A stretch of 64,000 nt of DNA from Reticulitermes speratus (Eukaryota > Arthropoda > Insecta > Blattodea > Rhinotermitidae). The notes beneath the pieces are model-generated. The model saw only the letters and a program-made list of their open reading frames with translations, was not told the DNA's origin and searched no databases. Shown in pieces: positions 1-10,865 of the stretch. The position numbers were made by a program, and so were the translations under genes. Location of the stretch: positions 6,589,678 through 6,653,677 of the forward strand of contig JAJKFL010000005.1 in NCBI GenBank assembly GCA_021186555.1, given 5' to 3'. How positions within the stretch are numbered: position 1 is the stretch's first letter; the number at the start of each line of letters is the position of its first letter.

Positions 1-13
1 TAAGGGTTTAGAC

Positions 14-524
14 CAGAGGTGGCCAAACAGTCGATTGCGGCCGCTTTTTTGGTATCTATCAAAATTTATTTGCCGCTTCAGTACGATCAGTAGCTCTTCG
101 ATTGACAGCAGTTTTTGGATCAATCTACCTCTGCGAAGAAGCCTTCTCCCAGATGAAGATAATTAAATCAAGATACCGAAACCGTCTGACCGATGAACAT
201 TTAAAGTATTGCCTTCACTTGTGCCTAAGTAATTATGAACCCTCTTTCAGTAAGTTATCGCAAGATATGCAGTGTCATGCATCAACTTCGCAATAGGAAG
301 GTTAATGAAAAACGCCTTTTAATTATGGTAAATTGTTTTAGTTTGAAAAGATCAATTTTTAATAAATGAAAACAATTGTACTCTTATATGTTTGATGTTA
401 TTATGCTACTTCATATTTCTTTTCCTAGTTGACGTAATATTTATATGTTATGTACCATGTTAGATCGCGAAAGATTTTCTGTCTTTAAAGTAGATCACAG
501 GGTCCAAAGGTCTGGCCACCTATG
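14..524 (+). mobile_element. Internally deleted hAT transposon
   Basis: The left end begins CAGAGGTGGCCAAAC and the right end, read in reverse, begins CATAGGTGGCC, so the two ends form hAT-type terminal inverted repeats. The 8 bp on the left (gtttagac) and right (attcaggc) differ only by three transitions, as expected for an old 8-bp target duplication. Between them only the C-terminal end of a hAT transposase remains, placed directly after the left end, so most of the element has been lost. It is a non-autonomous deletion derivative. Confidence 0.7.
60..296 (+). pseudogene. hAT transposase C-terminal dimerisation domain remnant
   Basis: The frame from position 60 reads through to a stop at 294-296. 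It contains the hAT C-terminal signature: FGSIYLCEEAFSQMK, then KSRYRNRLTDEHL, at the place where intact transposases carry the dimerisation helices. The N-terminal zinc finger and catalytic residues are absent. It resembles the transposase-derived ZBED/GTF2IRD2-like proteins, but it lies inside a deleted element and is best read as a relic. Confidence 0.7.
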
Positions 525-1309
525 ATTCAGGCCATCCTGCAGAAATTACTTACCATCTTTTGCCACCTAATGCCAACCCTAAACATACCCGAGACACAAA
601 GCTTTGTTGCCAGCCAATATCACTACAAGCAATGCTCAGAGTCACAGATGTCAGCATTGCAAAGTGAAATGGCCTAACTTTCAAATCAGTGTCACCTGCT
701 TATGATATTGTTTTCTTTTATTTTTATCTGTTTGCTTGTCCCTTCACATTGAGATGAAGATGACGATGACAAATGTTACGAAGGTAGGTGTGGTCCCCCT
801 AAGGTTCAGGGCATGGAGATAGTCAGTCCCCCTGTGCCATAGTACCGACACCCCTGATATCATATATTACAACTTATGACATAACTTTCTACAAACTCCT
901 TGAAGGCCATACCTGGCTATAAAATTCTGGAAAATTACAAGATTTTTAATATCATGTTATATTCGGACAATGATATATTTTCTTTGAATTATTTCGAATT
1001 ATACAACATTTATGACCTGGTTACAATTATTTCTAATCATTTATAATACACTACTGTAGTGTTAACATCTGTCTCTCTCTTGTTTTAACGTTTTCTTATT
1101 TAACATGAAATCACGAAGAAAAGGGAGGTGGTGTCAAACTTCAAGCTTTAAGAATGCAGGCAAAGTGACATGAAGTTCAAACCTTTAATCAAGTTTCCAG
1201 CCGCACCCACACCATCATCATTATCATCACAATCAACAGCATCACACACTAAGACCTTGGCCTGTTCTGGTTAAGGAATCAAAACAATTCATTCTATCTT
1301 TATTCTGAT
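525..1309. other. No gene seen
   Basis: AT-rich stretch between the hAT relic and the first palindrome. No coding signature, RNA gene or clear repeat was recognised. Confidence 0.5.
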
Positions 1310-1566
1310 ATAACCGTGCATTTTTTAACATTAATACTGTTTTACACCAACCAAATGCACTTATTTATTTAAAGAACACTAAAATATTCTTTAAATTATT
1401 AGATAAAAACCCCCTACATATATAAAAACAAGCAGTTGTGACACCCCCTGAAGATGGCTTATCGATAAGCCAAAACATATGTAGGAGTTTTTATCTAATA
1501 TTTTAAAGAATATTTTAGTGTTCTTTAAATAAATAAGTGCATTTGGTTGGTGTAAAACAGTATTAA
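1310..1566. repeat. Palindromic ribozyme repeat, family A (P1)
   Basis: The arms from about 1332 and ending near 1566 are inverted copies of each other. Both carry the terminal block ACCAACCAAATGCAC and the tract with TTTAAAGAACACTAAAATA. The left arm is cut short just after CCTACATAT, where its hammerhead core would begin; the right arm keeps the core. The second conserved block (CCGTGCAT at 1314, reverse of ATGCACGG) lies just outside the left arm. Confidence 0.7.
1441..1492 (+). ncRNA. Degenerate hammerhead ribozyme
   Basis: The order CTGAAGA, perfect hairpin GGCTTATC/GATAAGCC, AAAAC, ACATATGTA, GGAG follows the hammerhead plan. The conserved G of GAAA is A here and stem I pairs poorly, so it is probably inactive. 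Confidence 0.5.
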
Positions 1567-1811
1567 AATTCATTCTATCTTTTCTGTGACACAGTCTTGG
1601 TATCTTCTGCTCTTTGGAGACTAATGACAGAGCAGATTTGTACTGTGCTTTCAAGCATCCTTTCCAAATAACTATATACAGAATTTAATATTACTGTATT
1701 TACGACTGTTATTTCCAATTTTTTTACTTCCTGTGGCCACTCTGAGGACACGTATTTCTGCCATTGGCCTTCTTCTCATTTCATCTTAATGTCCAGCACT
1801 AAGAGCCATAT

Positions 1812-2055
1812 CAAGTAAAGCACAGTTCTCCCTCTGCAGACCATTAAGGCATATGGCAGGGTGGAGGTGTACTTCCAATCATTCATAACCTCAGCACTAT
1901 ATGGAGGTAAGTGGTTAGTTTCATGCCCCTGCCACTTTACCCCCAAGGAAGAGACCCTGGTACCTTCTACATAGGAAGATGAATGGGCCCCAGAGCAGGT
2001 CTGGACACTTTGGAGAAGAAAAACATTCCTCTAACCTGTAGCCTGGTCACTATAA
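1812..2055 (-). mobile_element. Diverged SINE, family B
   Basis: Read on the - strand this stretch matches the body of the SINEs at 11.9 kb and 43.05 kb: the 'ctccaaa.tgtccagac' segment, 'ggggcccattcatc', and the 'gttatgaatga.tgga' tail region. The tRNA-like head is not clear in this copy. It is a decayed insertion. Confidence 0.6.
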
Positions 2056-2163
2056 TGATAATGATATCCCAGCTCCAAGGATATGGTTATGAATTCACTA
2101 AATTGTTGTAAATTTGTTTCTGGCATATCCCTCGCAATGCGTAACTTACATGAGAGATTTTGG

Positions 2164-2262
2164 ATTTATTTTACCAACTTATGCACAATATTACAATAGT
2201 GTCATTTACCCCATGTGCATAAGTTGGTAAAATGAATCCTCAATTGTGATAAGATGCACGGT
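2164..2262. repeat. Short palindrome of family A ends (P2)
   Basis: TTTTACCAACTTATGCAC is followed about 30 bp later by its reverse complement, GTGCATAAGTTGGTAAAA. These are the outer ends of the family A palindromes with the ribozyme cores missing. The second conserved block, GATGCACGGTCAATAC, follows at 2253. Confidence 0.55.
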
Positions 2263-5200
2263 CAATACAACGTGAAATTTACGTGACAGAACTGCTGGAA
2301 TCTGTTTAGTTCTAAGTTAATGTCACTGTTTCTTTCACAGCCTATACACTGCAGTCTACGTAAATAACTGCCTTATTTTTCATGTATTTTAATCATTAAA
2401 AATTTTCTTACACAGTCTTTAATTCTGTACATAAAACTTTTATTTCAGTAAGTGAAAAATTCTGTATTACATTCACAAATAGTGTACTTCATAAATGGTT
2501 ATATACAGATATTCTCTTTTGTACAAAAAGCAGTTTTTTCGCCAGACTGGGCACTGCAGAGTGGGCAGCATCATCGTTTGCTCTGCAGCAACAATATCAC
2601 CCCTCTATGGCAAGCAATCCAGAGATAAAAAATATTCTCTGTCTAACGTACTATAATCTGATCATGAGCTAATAAAAAGAGGTTACTTCAATACTGTGTA
2701 TGATTCCCATTTATATACAAAGGCTCTACATCAGCTTCTGTTAAATTCTAACACAATCATCAAGGTAGATACTAGGAAGGTAAAGTGACAGCACTCCTGC
2801 ACAACACCTTGATTTAATTGTACTTTTTTATCACTTTTTTCCCTTCCACTTCTAGATACTATTTCAGCATCTACATGTAAACTCTTATTATGCTCCCATA
2901 ATTTACAAACAAAAACAGTCATGGGCTTTCTGGAAATGCTACTGTCAATTGTATCCATCTGTACATACTACGGAGAGAGGCTCTTTTACCAATTTGACAT
3001 AAAACAAATATTTCCAATAACAAATGTTGCATTCAGTGAGGGGAATAAATGAAACCCAACTCATTTCATGCAAACTTCTAAGACTACTTGGTTTGTTAAT
3101 AAAAACCACCCACCAAAATAGTTGAGTGTATTGAATAGACATACAACTCTCAATTAGTGTCACACATAAGCAGCACCTTAATTAAAAAGGAAACCAATTT
3201 ATCTTCCACAATAAACCAAGCCCCATTTGCATGCCGGACTTTCACACTGAGTTTACTACAGACCATTCATTACTGCTCCAGACTAAAGGCCAAACTTAGT
3301 TCCCAAATTCAAATTCTCTTGTTACCCACTCATCACAACATGCATTCAACCCAAAGATATGTGCATGAATCCTTCAATCACACAGGCAAAAATATAGGAA
3401 GTACTTCCTGTTTCAGTAAAATGCATTTAAATTGTACAATGGTAACCCTTTAGCTTGTCTTGTATCTACCACGTTTTAAAGTTAACTAAAATGCAAGTAG
3501 GCTCCAATGGATAACCTGACCTTTAGTACAAATATAAGCACTGCGCTCATTTTAAAATATGCTATGATTGACTCCTTTCATTAACAAATACCTAACAGCG
3601 AATTTATAAAAAGAAAAACTTTTAAACACTCAGCATCATAAAATAAAGCACGCAAATATTTAATCTTCAATGCCATACAGTTTTAAAATTAACTAAACAA
3701 TCAAATTCTTCCGTCAAATACAACTCTTTTCTTTGTTGTTGATCATTAAACACACACATGTTGCAAACCTGTGATTCATTATCACTGGTTTCGTACTTAG
3801 ATCGACTGATTAAATGTTTATAAAATTCAATTTCAACCAGAAATTTCGGCAGTCACCTTACTTGTCCCGTCGTACAAAACGCTGGAGGATAAACCTATCT
3901 GAATTCTGCTCAACCGTGTTGCATATGGTGGATGGAAAGCCGTACTTCTTGCTTGCTAAATAGCATCAAGCATACAATTTGTCGGTGTCACACGAACGTG
4001 CCTTCTGTAATAAGGACTGCCGAAACACATAAATATTTCACATTTATTATGGCTAAAATCCCACGAAACATACAGGAACGACCTGTAATTACACTTCGCA
4101 TCTACCTACAAAAAGATCGGTTACTTGACACTTTGTGACACAAAGAATGTCTCTGCGAGTACAGAACATGTGTGTCAGTAATGACAATTTAAATACTGCA
4201 GGTATTTACACAGTATAACCATAACATTCTCTTAAACAAAAACTAACTGACCAGCAAGATTACAATATAATAAAAATAATCTGTCAACTGCTTGAGATTT
4301 TCACGGCATTCGAATTAGAAATAAAAGAGACAAATACAAGTCAAAAGTAATTCCACTAACAGTTCGAAAAGTCTGCCGCAAACCTGATTACAGCATCTTG
4401 CACAAATGATGACGAACTTCATTTACCTTTTGGGAGAAAATCGGGAAGCTGTAACACCCAACACCAATCGCCATCGGCTCTACAAGATCATTGACATTGT
4501 TTATGTACTCACCCAAAACATCACGTTAAATCCAAATATCACGTACTTCAAGCAACAGCTAACTTCACTAGTGTCTCTTCTGTACTTCCGAACAGGCATT
4601 GTGACCACATTTAGATCACGATTCACATATAAACAAAGAAAATAATAATCAGCTGTTCACTTTCCCATACACCGCACCTGCCATTGTCACACCACACACT
4701 GTACACTTCGACACGCCACGAGCCGTCACAGAACAACCTTCCACAGCCCACACTTACGACTAGTTCTTCATTTCTGCGCCGGGGACGGTAGCGCTGATCA
4801 CTTCCCATAATTCACTGCGTGCATTCACATTATAGCCAACGAAGAACGAATCTACCTATTTGTGGTCCCTATGTACTCGAAACTGATTGGTATACAAGAA
4901 AAGTAAAACATACACATAAAAACGTATCTACAGAATGAATGCAACAGATAAATCTTATGAACCGAGAATTGTGCAGGTGTGATGACTGATAATTAAAAAC
5001 GTAATCGAAACTGTTGGCTATGCTGTAGACTTCCTGTAATTCAACTCATTAAAATCTGGCGCAAAATGAATGCAACATTAACATCAAAAACATTTTATCA
5101 GTAGTGTCCTGCAGCCGTCTTTCACCACTAAACGTTCCGGTTATAGTGCCTGATCGTCTATGAAATACATGCCACAAAACTACGTCCCACTGTTTCTTCA

Positions 5201-5473
5201 GTCGCACATTATAATCAGTATTGCTATGATTCCTGACTGTAATGTTTCCATGGTACCTTCACGCTAGTGCAATGTATCACCACTGCCTCTTCCAGTTACC
5301 TGTGATCACAGATAAAAGGAGTGCTATCAAAACAGTAGGTTACGAGGGTGAGGAAGGGGCAGGAAGTAGTGGTGTGGGGTTGTGGAAAGTGTTGTGCAAG
5401 ATTTTGACATTGGCCGAAACAATACTGTAATTCATCTCTAAGAACAGTGTTACGTTTTATAGGAACACAAGTG
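2263..5473. other. Intergenic region upstream of RIOK3
   Basis: No convincing coding sequence was found on either strand. Several 60-100 codon open frames show no recognisable family or codon bias. The last few hundred bases must hold the RIOK3 promoter and 5' leader, but I see no defining TATA box. Untranslated sequence of a neighbouring - strand gene cannot be excluded. Confidence 0.45.
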
Positions 5474-6994
5474 ATGGATTCCGGAACGGCAGCAAATGTC
5501 CCAACCTCACCATGGGGAAAGCTGAAGCAAACAACTGAACCAATTTGCCTAGCTGATATTATGTCCGAAGAATTGGCGAAGGACTTACAAATTAAAGAAA
5601 AAGAGCGTTATATTCAAAACTTCGTTGTAAAGCCAGAACCAGTACCGATTATGGAATGTGCTCCAGGTTGTGACAGTGACCACATGATTGCACAATTTTT
5701 GCAGGCTCAATTTGATAAAGAATATGACAGCATGCTCAAGAAGACGGAAGAGAAATTTAATGGCTCATCAAAAGTATGTATATCTTATTCAAATTACCGT
5801 GTCGTCCCAGAAAATCTTATATATGGTAGTGACTCAGAGCATGAAGACATTGATGACAAACACCGAGACTGGGATAGTTTTGTAAGTGCCGAGAAAGCTT
5901 TCAAAGATATACCTAAATGTGGGTACAAGAAACAGGGTGAAGAAATGGTAACTAAACATGATATGACAATGTCTGGTCGCCGAAATGCATGCCGTGTAAT
6001 GGAGTTTCCTCCAGAGTTCCAAACAGGTGATGGTGGTGGCTTCGATATGCAGTTGCCCAATAAAGTATTCAACAGTCTGAAAGTCCACTCACGCAGTGAA
6101 CAGTCCCGTAGGCATCGTGTACATGATAAGACAGAACAAGCTACAGCAGAAATGAGTGTTGATGCTCGCACCCGTTTGCTACTGTATCGTCTTGTGAATC
6201 AAGATGTATTGGACAGAGTTAATGGCATCATCAGTACTGGTAAGGAGGCTGTAGTTCTTCATGCTGATGGTGGAGCTGGAAGAGATAGTGTGGTACCCAA
6301 GGAGTGTGCTATCAAAATTTTTAAGACAACTTTAAATGAATTCAAAACAAGAGATAAATACATTCAAGATGACTACAGGTTCAAAGAGAGATTTTCAAAA
6401 CAAAATCCTAGGAAAATTATACACATGTGGGCAGAAAAAGAGATGCATAATCTGATGAGGATGCGTAAATTTGGTATTCTCTGTCCAGAGGTTGTAATTT
6501 TAAAGAAACATATATTGGTCATGTCCTTCATTGGAGAAGGGCACAAACCAGCTGAAAAGCTAAAGGAAGCCTTTCTGAACCCCACCGAATTGACAGAAGC
6601 TTATGTCAAAATTACTGCAGGAATGAAGAGTCTGTATAAAGATGCTCAGTTAGTACATGCAGACTTATCAGAGTACAATATTTTATGGCACAATAAGCAG
6701 TGTTGGTTCATTGATGTCAGTCAGTCTGTCGATCGCAACCATCCCACAGCACTTGAGTTCTTGTACAGAGATTGTGTTAATATTTCAAATTTTTTCAAGA
6801 AGAAAGGTGCCATTGAAACAAAGTCTGCAGAGGAATTATTCACTGATATCACAGGCCTGTCTGTGTCTGAAGGTGATGTTGGTGCAATTGGACAAGTTCG
6901 AGATTTTGAGCGAAACATAGAACTCCTAACTCATGAACAGGCAGAGAAACATTATCCCTTTGAGTATTGCTGGGAACAATCAAAGAATGAGTAA
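5474..6994 (+). CDS. RIOK3: Serine/threonine-protein kinase RIO3
   Basis: Atypical protein kinase of the RIO family. RIOK3 proteins act in the cytoplasm in late 40S ribosomal subunit maturation and, in vertebrates, in antiviral signalling. The 506-residue product has the RIOK3-specific N-terminal half (WGKLKQ near residue 14, LADIMSEELAKDLQ near 26, KFNGSSKVCISYSNYR near 94, then TKHDMTMSGRRNACR). The RIO domain follows, with nucleotide loop STGKEA (254-259), catalytic lysine in CAIKIFK (K281), catalytic loop HADLSEYN (D397, N402) and metal-binding IDVSQSV (D414). All key residues are present. The open frame extends 27 bp upstream to a GTG, but ATG 5474 begins MDSG, fits the family start and has G at -3 and +4. 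The whole protein lies in one exon, unusual beside the long-intron neighbours; it may be a retrogene or an intron-less lineage. It is convergent with EBAG9. Confidence 0.95.
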   Translation: MDSGTAANVPTSPWGKLKQTTEPICLADIMSEELAKDLQIKEKERYIQNFVVKPEPVPIMECAPGCDSDHMIAQFLQAQFDKEYDSMLKKTEEKFNGSSKVCISYSNYRVVPENLIYGSDSEHEDIDDKHRDWDSFVSAEKAFKDIPKCGYKKQGEEMVTKHDMTMSGRRNACRVMEFPPEFQTGDGGGFDMQLPNKVFNSLKVHSRSEQSRRHRVHDKTEQATAEMSVDARTRLLLYRLVNQDVLDRVNGIISTGKEAVVLHADGGAGRDSVVPKECAIKIFKTTLNEFKTRDKYIQDDYRFKERFSKQNPRKIIHMWAEKEMHNLMRMRKFGILCPEVVILKKHILVMSFIGEGHKPAEKLKEAFLNPTELTEAYVKITAGMKSLYKDAQLVHADLSEYNILWHNKQCWFIDVSQSVDRNHPTALEFLYRDCVNISNFFKKKGAIETKSAEELFTDITGLSVSEGDVGAIGQVRDFERNIELLTHEQAEKHYPFEYCWEQSKNE

Positions 6995-7620
6995 CAGCAC
7001 TCTGTCTCACATAAAACTGTAAACTGTGTCTTCTGTATACTGCTATGAACAACCCAGAATAGAGTTAGTATGAGGATTATTAATTAATCAGAAAAAGGTG
7101 TTTTTTGTTGAGTGTTAGTATTGTGTGTCATCTGTAGTTCTGTAGAATGTCACTTTTTCAAAAAGCGACTGGTTTTAGTTGATTACAGAAGCCTAGCAGG
7201 AACAATATAATCCATATGTTAAATAGTCTATGCTTGGCATTATGTGGTGGTAGCACTGTTTAGCCCAAGAATCCAGATTTAAAATGCTGTGCCTTAAGGT
7301 TGGTAATGGCAGCATTGTAACTAAATACAACATTAATGTAATTTTGAAATAGGAAACAGGTGATGCTAAAGTTTGTGTGTGGTAAAAGCGTAAAAGTTGT
7401 ATTGCAAAGCTGCTGCTCGAGTACTCAAAGCACTGTTAAATATTTACATATTTAATCACTATAGGAAAGAAAACCTATTTGTTTTTTTTTTTTTTCGATT
7501 GCTTCAGTTTCAAACATCTGGCATTACTATTCTGTTTACCAATAAATGCACAAACATAAACTACTTTTATAGTTTTATTAGTATCGTTGTATATTCCATA
7601 TATTCCACATATTGTATGTT

Positions 7621-7719
7621 CCATAAAGTGGATTAAGCAAATTTTTTGTGATATAAGATAGTTGTGTGAACCTGTAAAGTTGTTTGATTCGCATCTGCAG
7701 CATGCATAATGCAGCCTAC
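7621..7719 (+). repeat. Direct repeat, copy 1
   Basis: About 98 bp starting ATAAAGTGGATTAAGCAAAT and ending GCAGCCTAC, nearly identical to 8339-8436. It is followed by a remnant of family A ends: CATTTGTTGGTAAA, then ATGCACGGTGAA at 7755. Confidence 0.8.
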
Positions 7720-7939
7720 ATGACATTTGTTGGTAAACTGAATAGTGAGTGAAAATGCACGGTGAAAGCAATATAAAATCTGGCATTACTATTCAGTTGA
7801 TTTATAGATATTTAAAAGGACTGCAGTGTAACAAAACTGGTGATCATGGTCATATTTTATTTGCATGTATTTTCTTTAGTGTGTAAAACTCACTTGATCC
7901 GATATTGTATTTTGTGAAAAATGATTGTAGTGGGGCTTT

Positions 7940-7945
7940 AATAAA
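7940..7945 (+). terminator. Candidate poly(A) signal for RIOK3
   Basis: AATAAA about 945 bp after the stop. A nearer one is at 7541-7546. Which is used cannot be told from sequence. Confidence 0.4.
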
Positions 7946-8338
7946 AGGTGTATGGATTCCTATTTTACACAGATGCTCTAATTTTATTTGCTGTGTGTAT
8001 CCAAATCATCTGCTTAGAAATAGAATCTGTACATATTCCATAGATACCTTATAGAATTATGTTTATTTTGTATTAATTCTGTGTATTTTTCTTTTGTGGA
8101 AATTTCTGTGTTCTCCAAAATGACTGACAGTAATGGGAGTGAGAATTTTTTCATAAGTATATTAAATGTTTTAAATAACTCCCTTCAAGTCAGACTTGTT
8201 TTAATGACTGACTGCACATTTTAACATTTTTTTGGTTATTAATACCACCACTAACACCATAATGAGCTCTACATTAGGATCATACATACATTTACCTATT
8301 ATTTATGAAGTTTGATGTTGACATATGGACATTATTTT

Positions 8339-8436
8339 CCATAAAGTGGATTAAGCAAATTTTTTGTGATATAACATAGTTGTGCGAACCTGTAAAGTGT
8401 TTGATTCGCATCTGCAGCATGTATAATGCAGCCTAC
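8339..8436 (+). repeat. Direct repeat, copy 2
   Basis: Second copy of the 98-bp unit, 718 bp downstream of the first with only a few differences. The two could be ends of one insertion or a local duplication. Confidence 0.8.
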
Positions 8437-8829
8437 GTTACAAGTACGAGCACATGCAAGATTGACTGGAGATTTCTCGTCTAGGTAATTCAGAATCAGG
8501 ACCTGAAGAGCGACAGACATAACACAATTAATAATGTTAGATTAAGCCACAGCAGCTGCCTGAAAATGGCAAGTACTTTGTGAATGGATTTAATCATATG
8601 TATTCATTATTCCACTCCTTACAAAGATGATATTTGCACTGCATATTCAAGCATAAAGAATTTCCATCCCACACCAAATTTTTCACAACATATTTATGAT
8701 TGTATTAGCAAAATATACACCATGAGGTATGAGGGACATTGCATGATGATGCTACATCAAGCATAGGCCAGTAACACAATGAGTATTCAGCAAGTTTAAT
8801 TTTCAAAAAGTACATATTTCAAGCATTAA

Positions 8830-9056
8830 CCCTTTAAAGACGAAACATATGTTTTTATAAGGACTCAGTGCATACCGCACAGTAAACACTGTCCACCTCA
8901 GTTTAAAAAAAAAGACAATCAGTTAATGACGTATAAGGTAAAAGTTGATGTTTGTTCTGAGATCCGCGCAGAACATATAGCGCAATGTCAGCACCATGTA
9001 GAATTTTGGAATGTTAATCCTGGTGGTATGTAAAGTAACTACTAGGCTTTAAATGG
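8830..9056. mobile_element. TTAA-flanked MITE (piggyBac-like)
   Basis: TTAA at 8826 and 9057 brackets a segment whose ends are imperfect inverted repeats (CCCTTTAAAG and, in reverse, CCATTTAAAG). TTAA duplication is typical of piggyBac elements. No coding capacity. Confidence 0.5.
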
Positions 9057-9060
9057 TTAA

Positions 9061-10185
9061 TACAAGTATAGTGCAAAAAGATAAAACGTACCTTGACACT
9101 TTCCACATTGAAGTCTTTTATACTCGTACACATCAAAACTTGGTGTTAAACAAGGTAGGTAATGTACGTACAATGGAACAATGACGCAGGTTCGTATCCT
9201 TGTGACCAGCCACAGTCTGCACTTCAATCCTCAGACAGGGCTTCCTACAATTGGACCACAAACTGAAGAGTTTGGAAATTAATCTGGTTTATGTTAACTA
9301 AGAAAGCACAAGTCGGGCAGTGATCAGGACACACCTCGGTTCATTAACTGAATTGACAGAATTATATTAAATTATTGTGTGCTCAAGGGCCCAGGAGGCA
9401 AGTTTGGCCAGCACCCTGTTCCTAGAGACATACATGATTGTAACAGCAAAATGGAGACCCCTTCTTCCCTCTGCCAGCTACAGAATAGCCTTTTGCATGT
9501 GCTATGGCCTCACCGCGAAATGAGTTCAACTGACGTCAGTAAAGCCCAATCAATTCTGAATGGGCTTTCTTGCATGAATTCAGGGTTCCACAGCTAAGAT
9601 GCAAAAAGCACATCAAAACTGCCCCAGTTCAGAATTTGAAACCCATAAATACACAGCACATTGTCTATGTAGCGACACCTGAGCGTGGGCAACGACACTG
9701 ATTTCAGCATTTTGGCACAATTTCAGTGTTAATTAAACCTAATTTAGATCAATGTCAGTGATCATACTAGCACTCTTCTACACCAGCAGTCTGAAAACCA
9801 AACGAACTGAACTAAATGAACAGACCAACTGGAAATTGTGACGTGTATAGCTGTGGATTATTATTACAAGCAGAAACGTTCCGTGCAGGTTGATGTTTTA
9901 TGAATACAAAACCTGAAACAATCTGTTTAAAGGGATTTAAGAGAGGGTTGGTAGAAGTAAGTAAAGTAGTAGGAAATTTTACAATAAAACTTCAGCTTTA
10001 TAGATCATAAATTTCTACACATTATTGTTTGTATACTTCATATCATGCATACTGTCAAGTGCACTTGTTCTTTTAGTATTAAACACATGCACACCTTGAC
10101 ACACAGTGCACTGTCAACTGAATTATGTCACTGAGATCACAACCAGTACTGCCTGAACAGACACGAAATACCGGTCAAAGCACTA
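9061..10185. other. No gene seen
   Basis: Intergenic sequence between the RIOK3 and EBAG9 3' ends. A 72-codon open frame at 9379 resembles nothing I know. Confidence 0.45.
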
Positions 10186-10191
10186 TTTATT
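10186..10191 (-). terminator. Candidate poly(A) signal for EBAG9
   Basis: AATAAA on the - strand about 480 bp after the EBAG9 stop. Confidence 0.35.
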
Positions 10192-10668
10192 TTAATTCTG
10201 GACCATTTAGTTCACTTTCAATGCATTTAGATACTAATTATCTGGACAGCCAAGGTTACAAGTTTGTTAACAGTATATGTTTCACACAATTCTAGTTTAA
10301 GTTTTCAATTTAGTTATAACTTTTTCTTAAGTGACCACCATTCACACACATGTTCTTAAAATATCATTACCTCAGGGAACAGAAGTATTTCAAACATCAT
10401 ACAAAGCAGCATCACAAACCCAACCACAAGCTCATCTTGCATATCCGTAAGTACTTTTCTTATCCTGAGGGCAAGTATCATACAATAAAGTGAGCTGTCA
10501 TTTTTTGGCAATAAATTTAAAATTGTATCTAATCTTCAAAAAATACCTTAACAGAGTGGAAATTACCACAGGCCAACAGAACACTCAACTGTTCAAACTG
10601 TATTTACACATTCAGACTCCAGTTAACTCACTGTGTTACAGTACTGATATCCTTACGTGGAATTACTG

Positions 10669-10865
10669 TCAACTTAACTTCGCTCCCAAAGCAACAGGAC
10701 GAGCCATTTTTAGTTGTTCTCGTTCTTGACGTTTCTGCTGCTGCTCCAACAGTCTTCGCTGCCTCTCCAAATGGCGTTTTTCTCTCAGAATTGTGTCAGG
10801 GTCCCAATCTTCTTGAGCCTGGTCCTCCCACCCAGGGTATCTTCCCAGGTTCCAAGGTCTGGTGA
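10669..10865 (-). CDS. EBAG9: EBAG9 coding exon 4, with apparent frameshift
   Basis: The acceptor GTTTTAG precedes TCACCAGACCTTGG. In phase with exon 3 it reads SPDLGTWEDT and then leaves the conserved frame. One base further the frame reads GWEDQAQEDWDPDTILREKR and runs to GAKLS and a TGA stop. Vertebrate EBAG9 has both halves joined. Exon length is 197 bp, one short of the 198 expected. The shift lies among ACCC, GGG and GGG runs near 10830, so a base-calling error is as likely as a real mutation. Confidence 0.85.

Larger units (their letters stand above)
6995..7960 (+). other. RIOK3 3' untranslated region (inferred)
   Basis: AT-rich sequence after the stop with candidate AATAAA signals at 7541 and 7940, so the transcript probably ends near 7560 or 7960. 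A T15 run at about 7481 and the first copy of a 98-bp direct repeat lie inside. No gene-derived poly(A) tract marks a retroposition end. Confidence 0.5.

Noticed and set aside
5242..5430. 62-codon open frame upstream of RIOK3
   Set aside because: No family resemblance; likely leader or promoter sequence.
5447..5473. Upstream GTG start extending RIOK3 by nine residues
   Set aside because: ATG 5474 has the better context and gives the family N-terminus; the added residues resemble no RIOK3.
8830..8860. GACGAAACATATG as a ribozyme remnant
   Set aside because: No CUGANGA or stem II upstream; it belongs to the TTAA MITE.
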